From positions 1 to 24,677 of the forward strand of contig CAYLOC010000019.1 of NCBI GenBank assembly GCA_964385195.1: a stretch of 24,677 bases of DNA, in the 5' to 3' direction. The translations under genes and the position numbers were made by a program. This document shows positions 9,550-16,263 of this stretch, piece by piece. The notes below the pieces were generated by a model. That model saw nothing but the letters and a program-made list of their open reading frames with translations, was not told the origin of the DNA and made no database searches. This stretch comes from CAYLOC01 sp964385195. Its GTDB lineage: Bacteria; Actinomycetota; Actinomycetes; Propionibacteriales; Nocardioidaceae. How positions within the stretch are numbered: position 1 is the stretch's first letter; the number at the start of each line of letters is the position of its first letter.

Positions 9550-10062
9550 ATGACCCACCAGCGTGCTCGTGCAGAGGTCCTCGAGGTTCTCGGGCAGGCC
9601 CTGGAGGCGTCCGGTATCGAGGCGCAGCGGCCGCGCGACGGGGTGTTCGTGTTCGACCTGCCCGGCGAGCGCAAGCTGGCGACGCCGGTACGGCTGGAGG
9701 TCGGGGACCATTCCGTCGGCGTCCACGCGTTCGTCTGCCGCAACCCGGACGAGAACCACGAGGAGGTCTACCGGTGGCTGCTGGCACAGAACATGCGGAT
9801 GTACGGCGTGGCGTTCGGTGTCGACCACAACGGGGACATCTACCTGGACGGGCGGCTGTCCTTCGACAACGTCAGCGTCGACGAAGTCGACCGGCTGCTC
9901 GGGTCGGTGCTGACCCACGCCGACGGGTCGTTCAACACGATCCTGGAGCTCGGGTTCGCCTCCTCCATCCGCAAGGAGTGGGAGTGGCGGAACAAGCGCG
10001 GGGAGTCCACCCGGAACCTGGAGGCGTTCCGCGGCTGGCTGGATCGCCCCTCACCACCGTAG
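9550..10062 (+). CDS. YbjN domain-containing protein
   Basis: This 170-aa soluble protein belongs to the YbjN family, which has a fold related to type III secretion chaperones and no established enzymatic activity. The same family sits directly downstream of mshA in mycobacteria (Rv0487 after Rv0486), which supports both identity and co-transcription. The region around VCRNPDENHEEVYRWLL and the DIYLDGRL strand are typical of actinobacterial members. There is no signal peptide or membrane segment. The ATG at 9550 is the only early in-frame start. A GGAG lies only one base before it, too close for normal SD use, so translation is probably coupled to mshA. Confidence 0.85.
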   Translation: MTHQRARAEVLEVLGQALEASGIEAQRPRDGVFVFDLPGERKLATPVRLEVGDHSVGVHAFVCRNPDENHEEVYRWLLAQNMRMYGVAFGVDHNGDIYLDGRLSFDNVSVDEVDRLLGSVLTHADGSFNTILELGFASSIRKEWEWRNKRGESTRNLEAFRGWLDRPSPP

Positions 10063-10073
10063 CGTCCGCACCG

Positions 10074-10121
10074 TAACGTCCTGCACCGCGCGCGGTATCG
10101 CGCGCCGGGTGCAGGACGTTA
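10074..10121. repeat. Dispersed palindromic element, copy 1 (probable bidirectional terminator)
   Basis: TAACGTCCTGCACC (10074-10087) and its exact reverse complement (10108-10121) flank a CGCGCG/CGCGCG inner stem with a GTAT loop. The result is a long hairpin with a 2-nt bulge. The 43-nt core (10077-10119) matches copy 2 at 23381-23423: both outer arms (11 and 12 nt) are identical and the 20-nt centre has the same length but a shifted CG run. It lies between convergent genes, and its last three bases form the TAA stop of the peptidase gene on the minus strand. Bidirectional termination is inferred. Confidence 0.75.
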
Positions 10122-12182
10122 GTGGAGGGTGCGGCGGAGGAACGCGTAGGTCAGCGCCCAGACGTGGGCGGTCTGGGCGTTGGTGGCCCCGGCGCCGTGA
10201 CCACCTTCGGTGTTCTCGAAGTAGCGGACGTCGGCACCGGCCGCGGCCATCTTCGCCATCATCTTCCGCGCGTGCCCGGGGTGGACCCGGTCGTCGCGCG
10301 TCGTGGTCCACAAGAACGTCGGCGGGTAGTCGCTGGCCCGGTCGTCGTCGAAGAGGTGGTACGGCGAGAACGTGGCCAGGAACTTCCAGTCGTCGGTGTC
10401 CGGGTCGCCGTACTCGGCCACCCAGGACGCCCCGGCCAGCAGGTGGCTGTAGCGATACATGTCCAGCAACGGCACCTGGATGACGATCGCGCCGAACAGG
10501 TCCGGGTACTGGGTCAGCATGTTCCCCACCAGCAGCCCACCGTTGCTGCCGCCGATGCAGCCCAGGTGTGCCGGCGTCGTGACGCCGGTCTCGACCAGGT
10601 CGCGGGCCACGGCGGCGAAGTCCTCGTAGGCCCGGTGGCGGTTCTCCCGGAGCGCGGCCTGGTGCCAGCGCGGCCCGTACTCGCCGCCGCCGCGGATGTT
10701 GGCCACCACGTAGACGCCGCCGGACTCCAGCCACCCGCTGCCGACGAGCCCGGAGTACGACGGGAGCCGGGAGATCTCGAACCCGCCGTACCCGGACAGC
10801 AGCGTCGCAGCGGTGCCGTCGAACGGCAGGTCGCGCGGCCGGACCAGGAAGTACGGCACCCGGGTGCCGTCGGCCGAGGACGCAAACCGCTGGTCGACGG
10901 TATGGGTGGAGCCGTCGAAGAACTCCGGGTTGGCCTTCAACGCCTCCGGCGGACCCGCATCGTGGCCGATGTGGGCCAGGGACAAGGTCGTAGGAGTCAA
11001 GAAGTCGGTGGTGTACAGCCACACGTCGTTGCTCTCGTCCTCGTCGACGGCGGCGACGGCGACGGTCCCGATACCGGGGACCCCCGGCAGCGGTGCGGTG
11101 TGCCACTCGCCTCGGTCGGTGGCCGGCGGGGTCACCGCGTACAGCCGGGACTTGACGTCGTCGAGGACGTTGAGCACGAGGTGGTCCCGGACCCAGGTGT
11201 AGTCGGCCAGCGAGGTCGACTCCGTGGGCTCGAACACCACGTGCAATGCGCGCTCACCGGCGATGAACGCGCCGAAGTCGGCTACCAGCAACGTTCCGGG
11301 GGCGTACGTCGACGTCCCCACCGTCCATGCGTCGCGGAGCCGGATGGTCAGCCACCGGTGGTGAACCGACTTGGTCGCGGAGTCGGGGGCCTCGACCTTC
11401 ACCAGGTCACCCTCGGTGCCCCGCAGGTAGACCTCGTCGGTGTAGAACGCGACGTTGCGCACCACGAAGTCCCGCTCAAACCCGGGGGCGTCGTCGTGGA
11501 CGGCATAGGCACTCATGTCCGTGGGCTCGGCGGTGAAGACCGGCGCGGCCGCCTCCATCGGCGTCCCGCGGGTCCACAGTTTCACCATCCGCGGGTATCC
11601 GGAGGTGGACAGGGTGCCTTCGCCGAAGTCGGTGGCGGCGTAGACATGGTCCCGGTCGATCCAGGTGAGGTCTCCCTTGGCCTCCGGGCGGTAGAAACCG
11701 TCGGCGACCCAGTCGGTGGTGGTGAGGTCGAACTCGCGGGTGACGTCGGCGTCCGCGCCGCCGCGCGACAGTGCGACCAGTGCCCGGTCGTAGTGCGGCC
11801 GCAGCACCTCGGCGCCGTGCCAGACCCAGTTCTCGCCCTCCGCGGCGTTGAGCGCGTCGAGGTCAAGCAGGATCTCCCAGGCCGGTTCCGGCTTGCGGTA
11901 CTCCTCCAGCGTCGTACGGCGCCACAGTCCCCGCTCGTGGTCGGCGTCGGTCCAGAAGTTGTACAGGTACTCACCGCGCTTGGTGACGTCGGGGATCTTC
12001 GCGTCGGAGTCCAGGATGCCGCGGAGCGTGGTCTGAAGCTGCTCGAAGCCCGGAGCACTGGACAGCTCCGCGTCGGTGTCGGCGTTGTGCCGGTGGACCC
12101 ACTCCAGTGGCTCGGCGCCAGTGACCTCCTCCAGCCACTGGTGCGGATCGCGGTCGGGCGCGGGCGCGGGGTGCTGAGTCAT
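10119..12182 (-). CDS. Prolyl oligopeptidase family serine peptidase (S9A)
   Basis: This cytosolic serine peptidase is predicted to cleave short proline-containing peptides. It is 687 aa, standard for S9A: an N-terminal beta-propeller that gates access, with the short N-terminal segment and the C-terminal alpha/beta-hydrolase domain packing together. The catalytic Ser is Ser546 in GGSNGGLL, the Asp is about 631 in RDDRVHPGH, and the His is 662 in GGHGAG. The DPDTDDW and YHLFDDDRASDYPPTF segments are family-typical. There is no signal peptide. The ATG at 12182 matches the usual start a few residues before DPHQWLEEV. No SD is visible, but TAGTGT lies 6 nt upstream, suggesting a leaderless mRNA. 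The stop codon is contributed by the palindromic repeat. Confidence 0.93.
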   Translation of the reverse strand: MTQHPAPAPDRDPHQWLEEVTGAEPLEWVHRHNADTDAELSSAPGFEQLQTTLRGILDSDAKIPDVTKRGEYLYNFWTDADHERGLWRRTTLEEYRKPEPAWEILLDLDALNAAEGENWVWHGAEVLRPHYDRALVALSRGGADADVTREFDLTTTDWVADGFYRPEAKGDLTWIDRDHVYAATDFGEGTLSTSGYPRMVKLWTRGTPMEAAAPVFTAEPTDMSAYAVHDDAPGFERDFVVRNVAFYTDEVYLRGTEGDLVKVEAPDSATKSVHHRWLTIRLRDAWTVGTSTYAPGTLLVADFGAFIAGERALHVVFEPTESTSLADYTWVRDHLVLNVLDDVKSRLYAVTPPATDRGEWHTAPLPGVPGIGTVAVAAVDEDESNDVWLYTTDFLTPTTLSLAHIGHDAGPPEALKANPEFFDGSTHTVDQRFASSADGTRVPYFLVRPRDLPFDGTAATLLSGYGGFEISRLPSYSGLVGSGWLESGGVYVVANIRGGGEYGPRWHQAALRENRHRAYEDFAAVARDLVETGVTTPAHLGCIGGSNGGLLVGNMLTQYPDLFGAIVIQVPLLDMYRYSHLLAGASWVAEYGDPDTDDWKFLATFSPYHLFDDDRASDYPPTFLWTTTRDDRVHPGHARKMMAKMAAAGADVRYFENTEGGHGAGATNAQTAHVWALTYAFLRRTLH

Positions 12183-12188
12183 GCCGCC

Positions 12189-12194
12189 ACACTA
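12189..12194 (-). promoter_or_regulatory. Putative leaderless -10 of the oligopeptidase gene
   Basis: TAGTGT on the minus strand ends 6 nt before the ATG at 12182. A typical start site 6-7 nt after the -10 would fall on or beside the A of ATG. No Shine-Dalgarno and no clear -35 are present. The rest of the 113-bp gap (12183-12295) shows only a weak 5-bp hairpin (CGACG…CGTCG). Confidence 0.5.
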
Positions 12195-12295
12195 GGGCAA
12201 CCCTCGGGCGCCACGGCAGGGTCCGACGTACGCGTTGCCCCGGCGACGTCAGCGTCGGATCGTTCCGGGAGCTGGTGACGCGGTCTCCGGCGCGG

Positions 12296-12760
12296 TCAGG
12301 AGGCGAGGTGCCGTTGTGCCAGGTCGTCCGGAGTGAATACGCAGATGTCCTCGTCGGTGGCCAGGTGCACCGGGTGCATCCGGATCCCGGACGCCGTTGC
12401 CGCGTCGGTGAGCGCATACGCCCACGCCAGGTCGGTGCCGGTGAGAGTCGCCCGGCCGGGGCGGGCGCGCAGCAGCGCGATCGAGCCACCCGGTGCGTGG
12501 TCGGTGAGCGTCTTCTCCGCCACCCAGAACAGGTTCGTCACGAACAGGTCGTCGGGAACGCCGTCGATGTCCGGGATGTGTGCGACGTGCGGGGTCTGTC
12601 TCCCGGCAGCGTCGAACATCGCCAGCCACAGGGCCGGGCGGTCGAAGCCGAGCGGTCCCATGAGTTCCACCCAGCGTTGGTAGACGTCGTCCTGGGTATG
12701 GACCGGTGGCATGTCCTCGGGCGCGCGAGGCTGGTGTATGTCGTCGGTGTTGTCATCCAT
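12296..12760 (-). CDS. Conserved hypothetical protein (154 aa)
   Basis: I do not recognise a characterised family. The protein is soluble, acidic and 154 aa, with an N-terminal polar tail to about residue 22 and then a compact alpha/beta domain. That domain has segments such as RPALWLAMFDAAG, HIPDIDGVPD, GGSIALLRARPG and DLAWAYALTDAA. The strand order loosely recalls RadC/JAB-like proteins annotated in actinobacteria, but I see no metal-binding motif. The ATG at 12760 is preferred to a longer open frame starting at 12916, whose extra 52 residues are Pro/Arg-rich like an out-of-frame translation. Upstream, CAGGCT lies 6 nt before the ATG, a near match to the leaderless -10 pattern seen nearby. 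The gene lies between gpmA and the oligopeptidase gene on the same strand. Confidence 0.72.
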   Translation of the reverse strand: MDDNTDDIHQPRAPEDMPPVHTQDDVYQRWVELMGPLGFDRPALWLAMFDAAGRQTPHVAHIPDIDGVPDDLFVTNLFWVAEKTLTDHAPGGSIALLRARPGRATLTGTDLAWAYALTDAATASGIRMHPVHLATDEDICVFTPDDLAQRHLAS

Positions 12761-12829
12761 CGCTGCAGCCTGGCACAGATCGGCGTACGGCCGCGGCGGT
12801 TGTCCACAGGGCCGCGGGACGACCGGCCC

Positions 12830-12848
12830 GCCCGAGCAGTGGTCGGGC
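12830..12848 (-). terminator. Short hairpin after gpmA
   Basis: GCCCGA (12830-12835) and TCGGGC (12843-12848) form a 6-bp stem with a 7-nt loop, touching the gpmA stop codon at 12849-12851. The stem is short and no T tract follows, so this is a weak terminator candidate. Confidence 0.3.
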
Positions 12849-13604
12849 TCAGTGGCCCTGGCTGGCGACCGCGGCGATACCGGCGGCGGCGGCATCGGGG
12901 TCGAGGTACTCCCCACCGGGTTTCGTGGGGCGCATGTCCTCGTCGAGCTCGTACAGCAAGGGGATCCCGGTCGGGATGTTCAACCCGACCACGTCGTCGT
13001 CGGACATCGAGTCCAGGTGCTTGACCAGTGCCCGGATGGAGTTTCCGTGGGCGGCGACCAACACCACCTTGCCGTCGCGGAGGTCGGGCACCAGCGCGTC
13101 GTAGAAATACGGCAGTGCCCGGCGTACGACGTCGGCGAGGCACTCGGTCCGCGGGAGCAGCTCCGGGGGAAGCGCGGCGTAACGGGGGTCGCCGGCCTGG
13201 CTGTACTCGTCGGCGTCATCGATCGGTGGTGGCGGGGTGGCGTACGAGCGCCGCCACGTCATGAACTGCTCCTCGCCGTACCTCTCCAGCGTCGCCTTCT
13301 TGTCCTTGCCCTGCAGTGCTCCGTAGTGGCGTTCGTTGAGGCGCCAGGACCGGCGTACCGGGAGCCAGCCGCGGTCCATGACATCCAGCGCCAGCTCTGC
13401 GGTGTGGTAGGCCCGGCGCAGTACCGAGGTGTGCAAGACGTCCGGCACCAGTCCGCGCTCGGCGAGCAGCCGCCCGGCCGTGCGGGCCTGGTCACGGCCG
13501 TGGTCGCTCAGCGCGACATCGACCCAGCCGGTGAACAGGTTCGCCGCGTTCCACTCACTTTCTCCGTGACGGAGCAGTACCAGAGGAAACGGTGGAGTGG
13601 TCAT
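12849..13604 (-). CDS. gpmA: 2,3-bisphosphoglycerate-dependent phosphoglycerate mutase
   Basis: This enzyme interconverts 3- and 2-phosphoglycerate in glycolysis and gluconeogenesis through a phosphohistidine. It is 251 aa, as expected for the cofactor-dependent family. The phosphate-accepting His13 is in LLRHGESEWN, the second catalytic His186 is in AAHGNSIRAL, and the acid/base segment is LNERHYGALQGKDK. The segment RRAYHTAEL is also family-typical. In M. tuberculosis gpm1 lies three genes after mshA, and this window keeps that association loosely. No SD precedes the ATG at 13604; TAGCAT 6 nt upstream suggests a leaderless mRNA. Confidence 0.96.
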   Translation of the reverse strand: MTTPPFPLVLLRHGESEWNAANLFTGWVDVALSDHGRDQARTAGRLLAERGLVPDVLHTSVLRRAYHTAELALDVMDRGWLPVRRSWRLNERHYGALQGKDKKATLERYGEEQFMTWRRSYATPPPPIDDADEYSQAGDPRYAALPPELLPRTECLADVVRRALPYFYDALVPDLRDGKVVLVAAHGNSIRALVKHLDSMSDDDVVGLNIPTGIPLLYELDEDMRPTKPGGEYLDPDAAAAGIAAVASQGH

Positions 13605-13610
13605 GACCGC

Positions 13611-13616
13611 ATGCTA
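13611..13616 (-). promoter_or_regulatory. Putative leaderless -10 of gpmA
   Basis: TAGCAT (minus strand, 13616-13611) is separated from the ATG at 13604 by exactly 6 nt. With no ribosome site between them, transcription starting at the usual distance would begin at the start codon. The -35 region is not recognisable. Confidence 0.5.
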
Positions 13617-13622
13617 TCCAAG

Positions 13623-13648
13623 GGCGGCTGGCCGCCGTGCACGGCGGC
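13623..13648 (-). terminator. GC hairpin downstream of the LpqE-like lipoprotein gene
   Basis: GCCGCCG, loop TGCA and CGGCGGC (13631-13648) form a 7-bp stem 18 bp after the lipoprotein stop. The GCCGCC arm could instead pair with GGCGGC at 13623-13628, giving two mutually exclusive hairpins. No T tract is present. It most likely terminates lipoprotein transcription ahead of the gpmA promoter. Confidence 0.4.
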
Positions 13649-13666
13649 GGAGCATTGGTACGACGG

Positions 13667-14179
13667 TCAGGAGCGCTGGCCGCCGACCGGGATGGTGGCG
13701 TAGGGAGCCTGGTGGCCCATCAACGGGATCGTCACCGTGATCGGCGCCGCGTCGGCGAAGGTGTAGGTGACCTTCACCAGGTCACCCGGAGTGAACGACT
13801 TCGCGTGCAGCCGCACCTGGCCCTTGAGCTGGACCAGCGTGCTCGGCGGGATCTTGACCGAGCCGGACTTGTAGGTGACCTTGATCTGCTGCTGGCTGTT
13901 CGGGCGCATCGCGGTGACCGACTGCAACGTGTCGGGTGTGGCGGTCTTGTTGACCAGCCCGGCGACGAGCGTGCCGTTGCCGCCGTTCCCGACCACCACG
14001 AGGCTGTTGAGCGCCGAGAGCTGGTGCCGCCGGACGCTGATGCCGTCCGCCGGCTCGTAGGGCTTGTTGGTCTGGGCGCCGAAGTTGCCCGCACACCCGG
14101 TCAGCAGAAGCAGCGACAGCGCCCCGGAGCCCAGGACGGCACCCAGGCGCCGAAGCCCCTTTGATGATGGAATGGCCAC
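13667..14179 (-). CDS. LpqE-like lipoprotein
   Basis: This is a 170-aa secreted lipoprotein with basic N-terminus, hydrophobic core and lipobox LTGC (Cys29). The mature part is a single beta-rich domain ending in PGDLVKVTYTF and a hydrophobic ITVTIPL strand, reminiscent of the immunoglobulin-like fold of PCuAC/LpqE proteins. In M. tuberculosis lpqE lies divergent to carD, exactly the arrangement here, which is the main reason for the call. Copper-binding Met/His clusters typical of true PCuAC proteins are not evident. The start is GTG at 14179 with AAGGAG and GAGG upstream. Its molecular role is not known to me. Confidence 0.75.
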   Translation of the reverse strand: MAIPSSKGLRRLGAVLGSGALSLLLLTGCAGNFGAQTNKPYEPADGISVRRHQLSALNSLVVVGNGGNGTLVAGLVNKTATPDTLQSVTAMRPNSQQQIKVTYKSGSVKIPPSTLVQLKGQVRLHAKSFTPGDLVKVTYTFADAAPITVTIPLMGHQAPYATIPVGGQRS

Positions 14180-14325
14180 GATCCTCGCTTCTCCTTCGAC
14201 CTGCGCCGGTCTCCGTCCCTTCGGCAGCGGCGGTACGTCGTTCCGGCGACGCCGACTGTCAACCTGTCATCGTGCGGGCGGGATCAGACTAGCGAAGGGG
14301 TCTGTCGCGCGGTACGCCGGAGGGC

Positions 14326-14355
14326 TCACTAGGCACGAGAACTCCCATTTGTCAA
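14326..14355 (-). promoter_or_regulatory. Putative promoter of the LpqE-like lipoprotein gene
   Basis: On the minus strand a perfect TTGACA (14355-14350) is followed after 18 bp by TAGTGA (14331-14326), a partial -10 match. This predicts a leader of about 140 nt before the GTG at 14179. A second -10-like TAGTCT lies at 14291-14286 without a clear -35. Confidence 0.45.
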
Positions 14356-14389
14356 ACCCAAAAGTACGCGCTGACCTGGGGAAACGCAA

Positions 14390-14418
14390 TTCGTCGGAGG
14401 CCTGCGATGTGATATCCT
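14390..14418 (+). promoter_or_regulatory. Putative carD promoter
   Basis: TATCCT (14413-14418) is a strong -10 match, with TTCGTC at 14390-14395 as a weak -35 at 17 bp. Transcription would begin near 14425, leaving about 20 nt of leader that contains the AAAGGGG ribosome site of carD. The remaining part of the 266-bp gap 14180-14445 contains the divergent lipoprotein promoter and no other clear feature. Confidence 0.5.
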
Positions 14419-14445
14419 TGACATTCGGAAAGGGGTAGTTGGCAG

Positions 14446-14931
14446 ATGACATTTACCGTCGGTGAAACTGTGGTGTACCCCAATCATGGCGCCGCAGTCA
14501 TCGAAGAGATCGAAACTCGTCAGATCAAAGGTGAGGACAAGCTCTACCTCGTCCTCCGCATCGTGGCCCAGAACGACCTCGTGGTGCGTGTTCCCGCATG
14601 CAACCTCGACCTGGTCGGTGTCCGCGACGTGGTGGACCAGGCCGGGTTGGAGCGAGTCTTCGATGTGCTGCGCGCGGAGCATACCGAGGAACCGACGAAC
14701 TGGTCACGCCGCTACAAGGCCAATCTGGAGAAGCTGCACTCCGGTGACGTGATGAAGGTGGCCGAGGTCGTGCGCGACCTCTGGCGCCGGGAGCAGGAGC
14801 GCGGCCTGTCCGCCGGCGAGAAGCGGATGCTGGCCAAGGCACGCCAGATCCTGGTCTCAGAGATGGCACTGGCCGAGCAGACCAACGAGGACAAGGCAGA
14901 GACCGTCCTCGACGAGGTGCTCGCCTCCTAG
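14446..14931 (+). CDS. carD: CarD family RNA polymerase-binding transcription factor
   Basis: CarD binds the RNA polymerase beta subunit and stabilises open complexes, notably at rRNA promoters; it is essential in mycobacteria. The 161-aa protein has the N-terminal Tudor-like RNAP interaction domain (about 1-53) and the C-terminal helical DNA-contacting domain. Residues shown to matter in M. tuberculosis CarD are present: Arg25 in IETRQIKGE, an Arg in DLVVRVP (48), and Trp86 in EEPTNWSRRYKANLEKL, which wedges into the upstream bubble edge. Identity to mycobacterial CarD is visibly high along the whole length. AAAGGGG precedes the ATG. ispD follows after 18 bp. Confidence 0.97.
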   Translation: MTFTVGETVVYPNHGAAVIEEIETRQIKGEDKLYLVLRIVAQNDLVVRVPACNLDLVGVRDVVDQAGLERVFDVLRAEHTEEPTNWSRRYKANLEKLHSGDVMKVAEVVRDLWRREQERGLSAGEKRMLAKARQILVSEMALAEQTNEDKAETVLDEVLAS

Positions 14932-14949
14932 GCCATCGTCTCCCCGCCG

Positions 14950-15660
14950 ATGGCAGCCCCACGTCCGCGGGTGGCCGCGGTCATCCCCGCAGCGGGACAG
15001 GGCCTGCGGCTGAACGACACCGCCGACGAGACACCTCCCCTGCCCAAGGCGCTGCGCCTCCTGGGTGACCGGCCGTTGCTGCGGTGGGCCGCCGACGGCC
15101 TCGCCGCTGCCGTCGACGACCTCGTGGTCGCAGCCCCCGAGTCGCTGCTGACGGAGGTTCGCACGGCCCTGGCCGGGCTGACCGTGCCGTACCGAGTCGT
15201 GGCCGGTGGCCGGACCCGACAGCAGTCGGTGCAGTACGCCGTCGCAGCGGTCGACCCCGAGACGACTCACGTGCTGGTGCACGATGCCGCACGTCCGCTG
15301 GTGCCGACCGACGTCGTCGACCGCGTCGTGGACGCCCTCGTCGGCGGGGCCGACGCAGTCGTGCCCGCGGTCGCGGTGCCGGACTCGCTGCGCATGGTCA
15401 CCGCAACCGGGACGAGCCAGGTCGTGGACCGGACCACGGTCCGGGCGGTGCAGACACCCCAGGGCTTCCGCATCGACGTACTGCGCGAGGCGCATGCAGC
15501 GGCCACGGCCGCCGACGCCACCGACGACGCCAGCCTGGTCGAGCGTCTGGGAGTGCGGGTCGCGCTGGTGGACGGGTCGGAGATGGCGTTCAAGATCACC
15601 AAGCCGATGGACCTGCGGCTGGCCGACGCCCTTGTCCGGACCCGGGTCCGCCGTCCCTAG
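14950..15660 (+). CDS. ispD: 2-C-methyl-D-erythritol 4-phosphate cytidylyltransferase
   Basis: IspD couples CTP to 2-C-methyl-D-erythritol 4-phosphate in the non-mevalonate isoprenoid pathway. The protein is 236 aa, standard length. The nucleotide-binding loop reads PAAGQGLRL (about 13-21) followed by PLPKAL. The substrate-side signature VLVHDAARPLVP and the RAVQTPQGFR segment are both present, as is the C-terminal KITKPMDL. The ATG at 14950 has no good SD, so coupling to carD, 18 bp upstream, is likely. The carD-ispD pair is conserved in actinobacteria. Its stop TAG overlaps the stop of the convergent ispF gene within CTAG. Confidence 0.95.
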   Translation: MAAPRPRVAAVIPAAGQGLRLNDTADETPPLPKALRLLGDRPLLRWAADGLAAAVDDLVVAAPESLLTEVRTALAGLTVPYRVVAGGRTRQQSVQYAVAAVDPETTHVLVHDAARPLVPTDVVDRVVDALVGGADAVVPAVAVPDSLRMVTATGTSQVVDRTTVRAVQTPQGFRIDVLREAHAAATAADATDDASLVERLGVRVALVDGSEMAFKITKPMDLRLADALVRTRVRRP

Positions 15661-16157
15661 TGCCCCGAGCGGTACACCAGAGCCACGGCCGTCGCCGCCA
15701 ACCCCTCGCCCCGCCCGATGATCCCGAGGCCGTCGGTGGTGGTCGCCGAGAGCGCCACCGGAGCGCCACAGGCCGCCGCGAGGACGGCTTGCGCCTCTTC
15801 CCGACGTACCCCGAGCCGCGGCAGCGGGCCGATCAACTGGACCGAGACGTTGCCGGGGGTGACCGCCGCAGCAGCCAGCCGCCGTGCGGTCTCCTCCAGC
15901 AACGCGACGCCGCTCGCGCCCGCCCACTCCGGCTCCGCGGTGCCGAACTGGCTGCCGAGGTCGCCCAACCCGGCGGCCGACAGCAGCGCTTCGCAACAGG
16001 CATGCGCCACCACGTCGCCGTCGGAGTGACCGGCCAACCCGACGTCGTACTCCGGCCAGTGCAGCCCCGCCACCCACAACGCGCGGTCGGCACGGAGCGG
16101 ATGGACGTCGACGGCGGTCCCCACATATGGCTTCTCGGCGCTCACGTGCCGCATCAT
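15657..16157 (-). CDS. ispF: 2-C-methyl-D-erythritol 2,4-cyclodiphosphate synthase
   Basis: IspF closes the cyclic diphosphate two steps after IspD, a homotrimeric zinc enzyme. From the ATG at 16157 the protein is 166 aa. The metal ligands are Asp17 and His19 in GTAVDVHPL and His52 in GHSDGDVVAHACCEALL, with the C-terminal LGIIGRGEGLAA signature. The start is uncertain: ATG at 16157 or 16154 have only weak SD sequences. GTG at 16145 lies 7 nt after a CATGAT hexamer and could be a leaderless start giving 162 aa. It is inverted relative to ispD, whereas in Mycobacterium carD, ispD and ispF run in the same direction. Its last four bases overlap ispD. Confidence 0.93.
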   Translation of the reverse strand: MMRHVSAEKPYVGTAVDVHPLRADRALWVAGLHWPEYDVGLAGHSDGDVVAHACCEALLSAAGLGDLGSQFGTAEPEWAGASGVALLEETARRLAAAAVTPGNVSVQLIGPLPRLGVRREEAQAVLAAACGAPVALSATTTDGLGIIGRGEGLAATAVALVYRSGH

Positions 16158-16190
16158 GCCAGCCCGGAGCCACCAACGCGCCACTCGCGC

Positions 16191-16223
16191 GGTCACGGTG
16201 GCGTCACCGAACCGTCACCAGCA
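16191..16223. promoter_or_regulatory. Three 11-bp-phased GTCAC direct repeats (Pho-box-like operator)
   Basis: GTCAC occurs at 16192, 16203 and 16214, exactly one helical turn apart. The last two are full CGTCACC heptamers (16202-16208, 16213-16219). The block ends a few bases before a TTGACC -35. PhoP-type response regulators of Streptomyces and RegX3 of mycobacteria bind direct repeats of 11-nt units with a GTTCACC core, which this resembles with one core mismatch per good unit. The bound regulator is not known. The site could control the molybdoenzyme gene, ispF, or both. Confidence 0.5.
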
Positions 16224-16228
16224 CTTGG

Positions 16229-16257
16229 TTGACCGGCCTTGGGGGCAGGGGGATGAT
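16229..16257 (+). promoter_or_regulatory. Putative promoter of the molybdoenzyme gene (leaderless)
   Basis: TTGACC (16229-16234) and GATGAT (16252-16257) are separated by 17 bp, a canonical layout. The GTG start codon at 16264 follows the -10 by 6 nt, so the mRNA would begin at or beside the start codon. This also supports the choice of that GTG. Confidence 0.55.
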
Positions 16258-16263
16258 CGAACT

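Noticed and set aside
8034..9743. 569-codon minus-strand open frame opposite mshA
   Set aside because: Complement of a clear MshA; composition is that of an antisense frame.
10122..12278. 718-codon open frame on the plus strand, antisense to the oligopeptidase gene
   Set aside because: Typical high-GC shadow frame: Val/Gly/Arg-rich, no motif, while the opposite strand encodes an intact S9A peptidase.
12761..12916. N-terminal extension of the 154-aa hypothetical protein to 206 aa
   Set aside because: The extra 52 residues are Pro/Arg-rich, cross the gpmA stop region and look non-coding.
14418..14423. Perfect TTGACA just upstream of carD as a -35
   Set aside because: A -10 at 17 bp would overlap the start codon and no TANNNT is there; the hexamer overlaps the better TATCCT -10.
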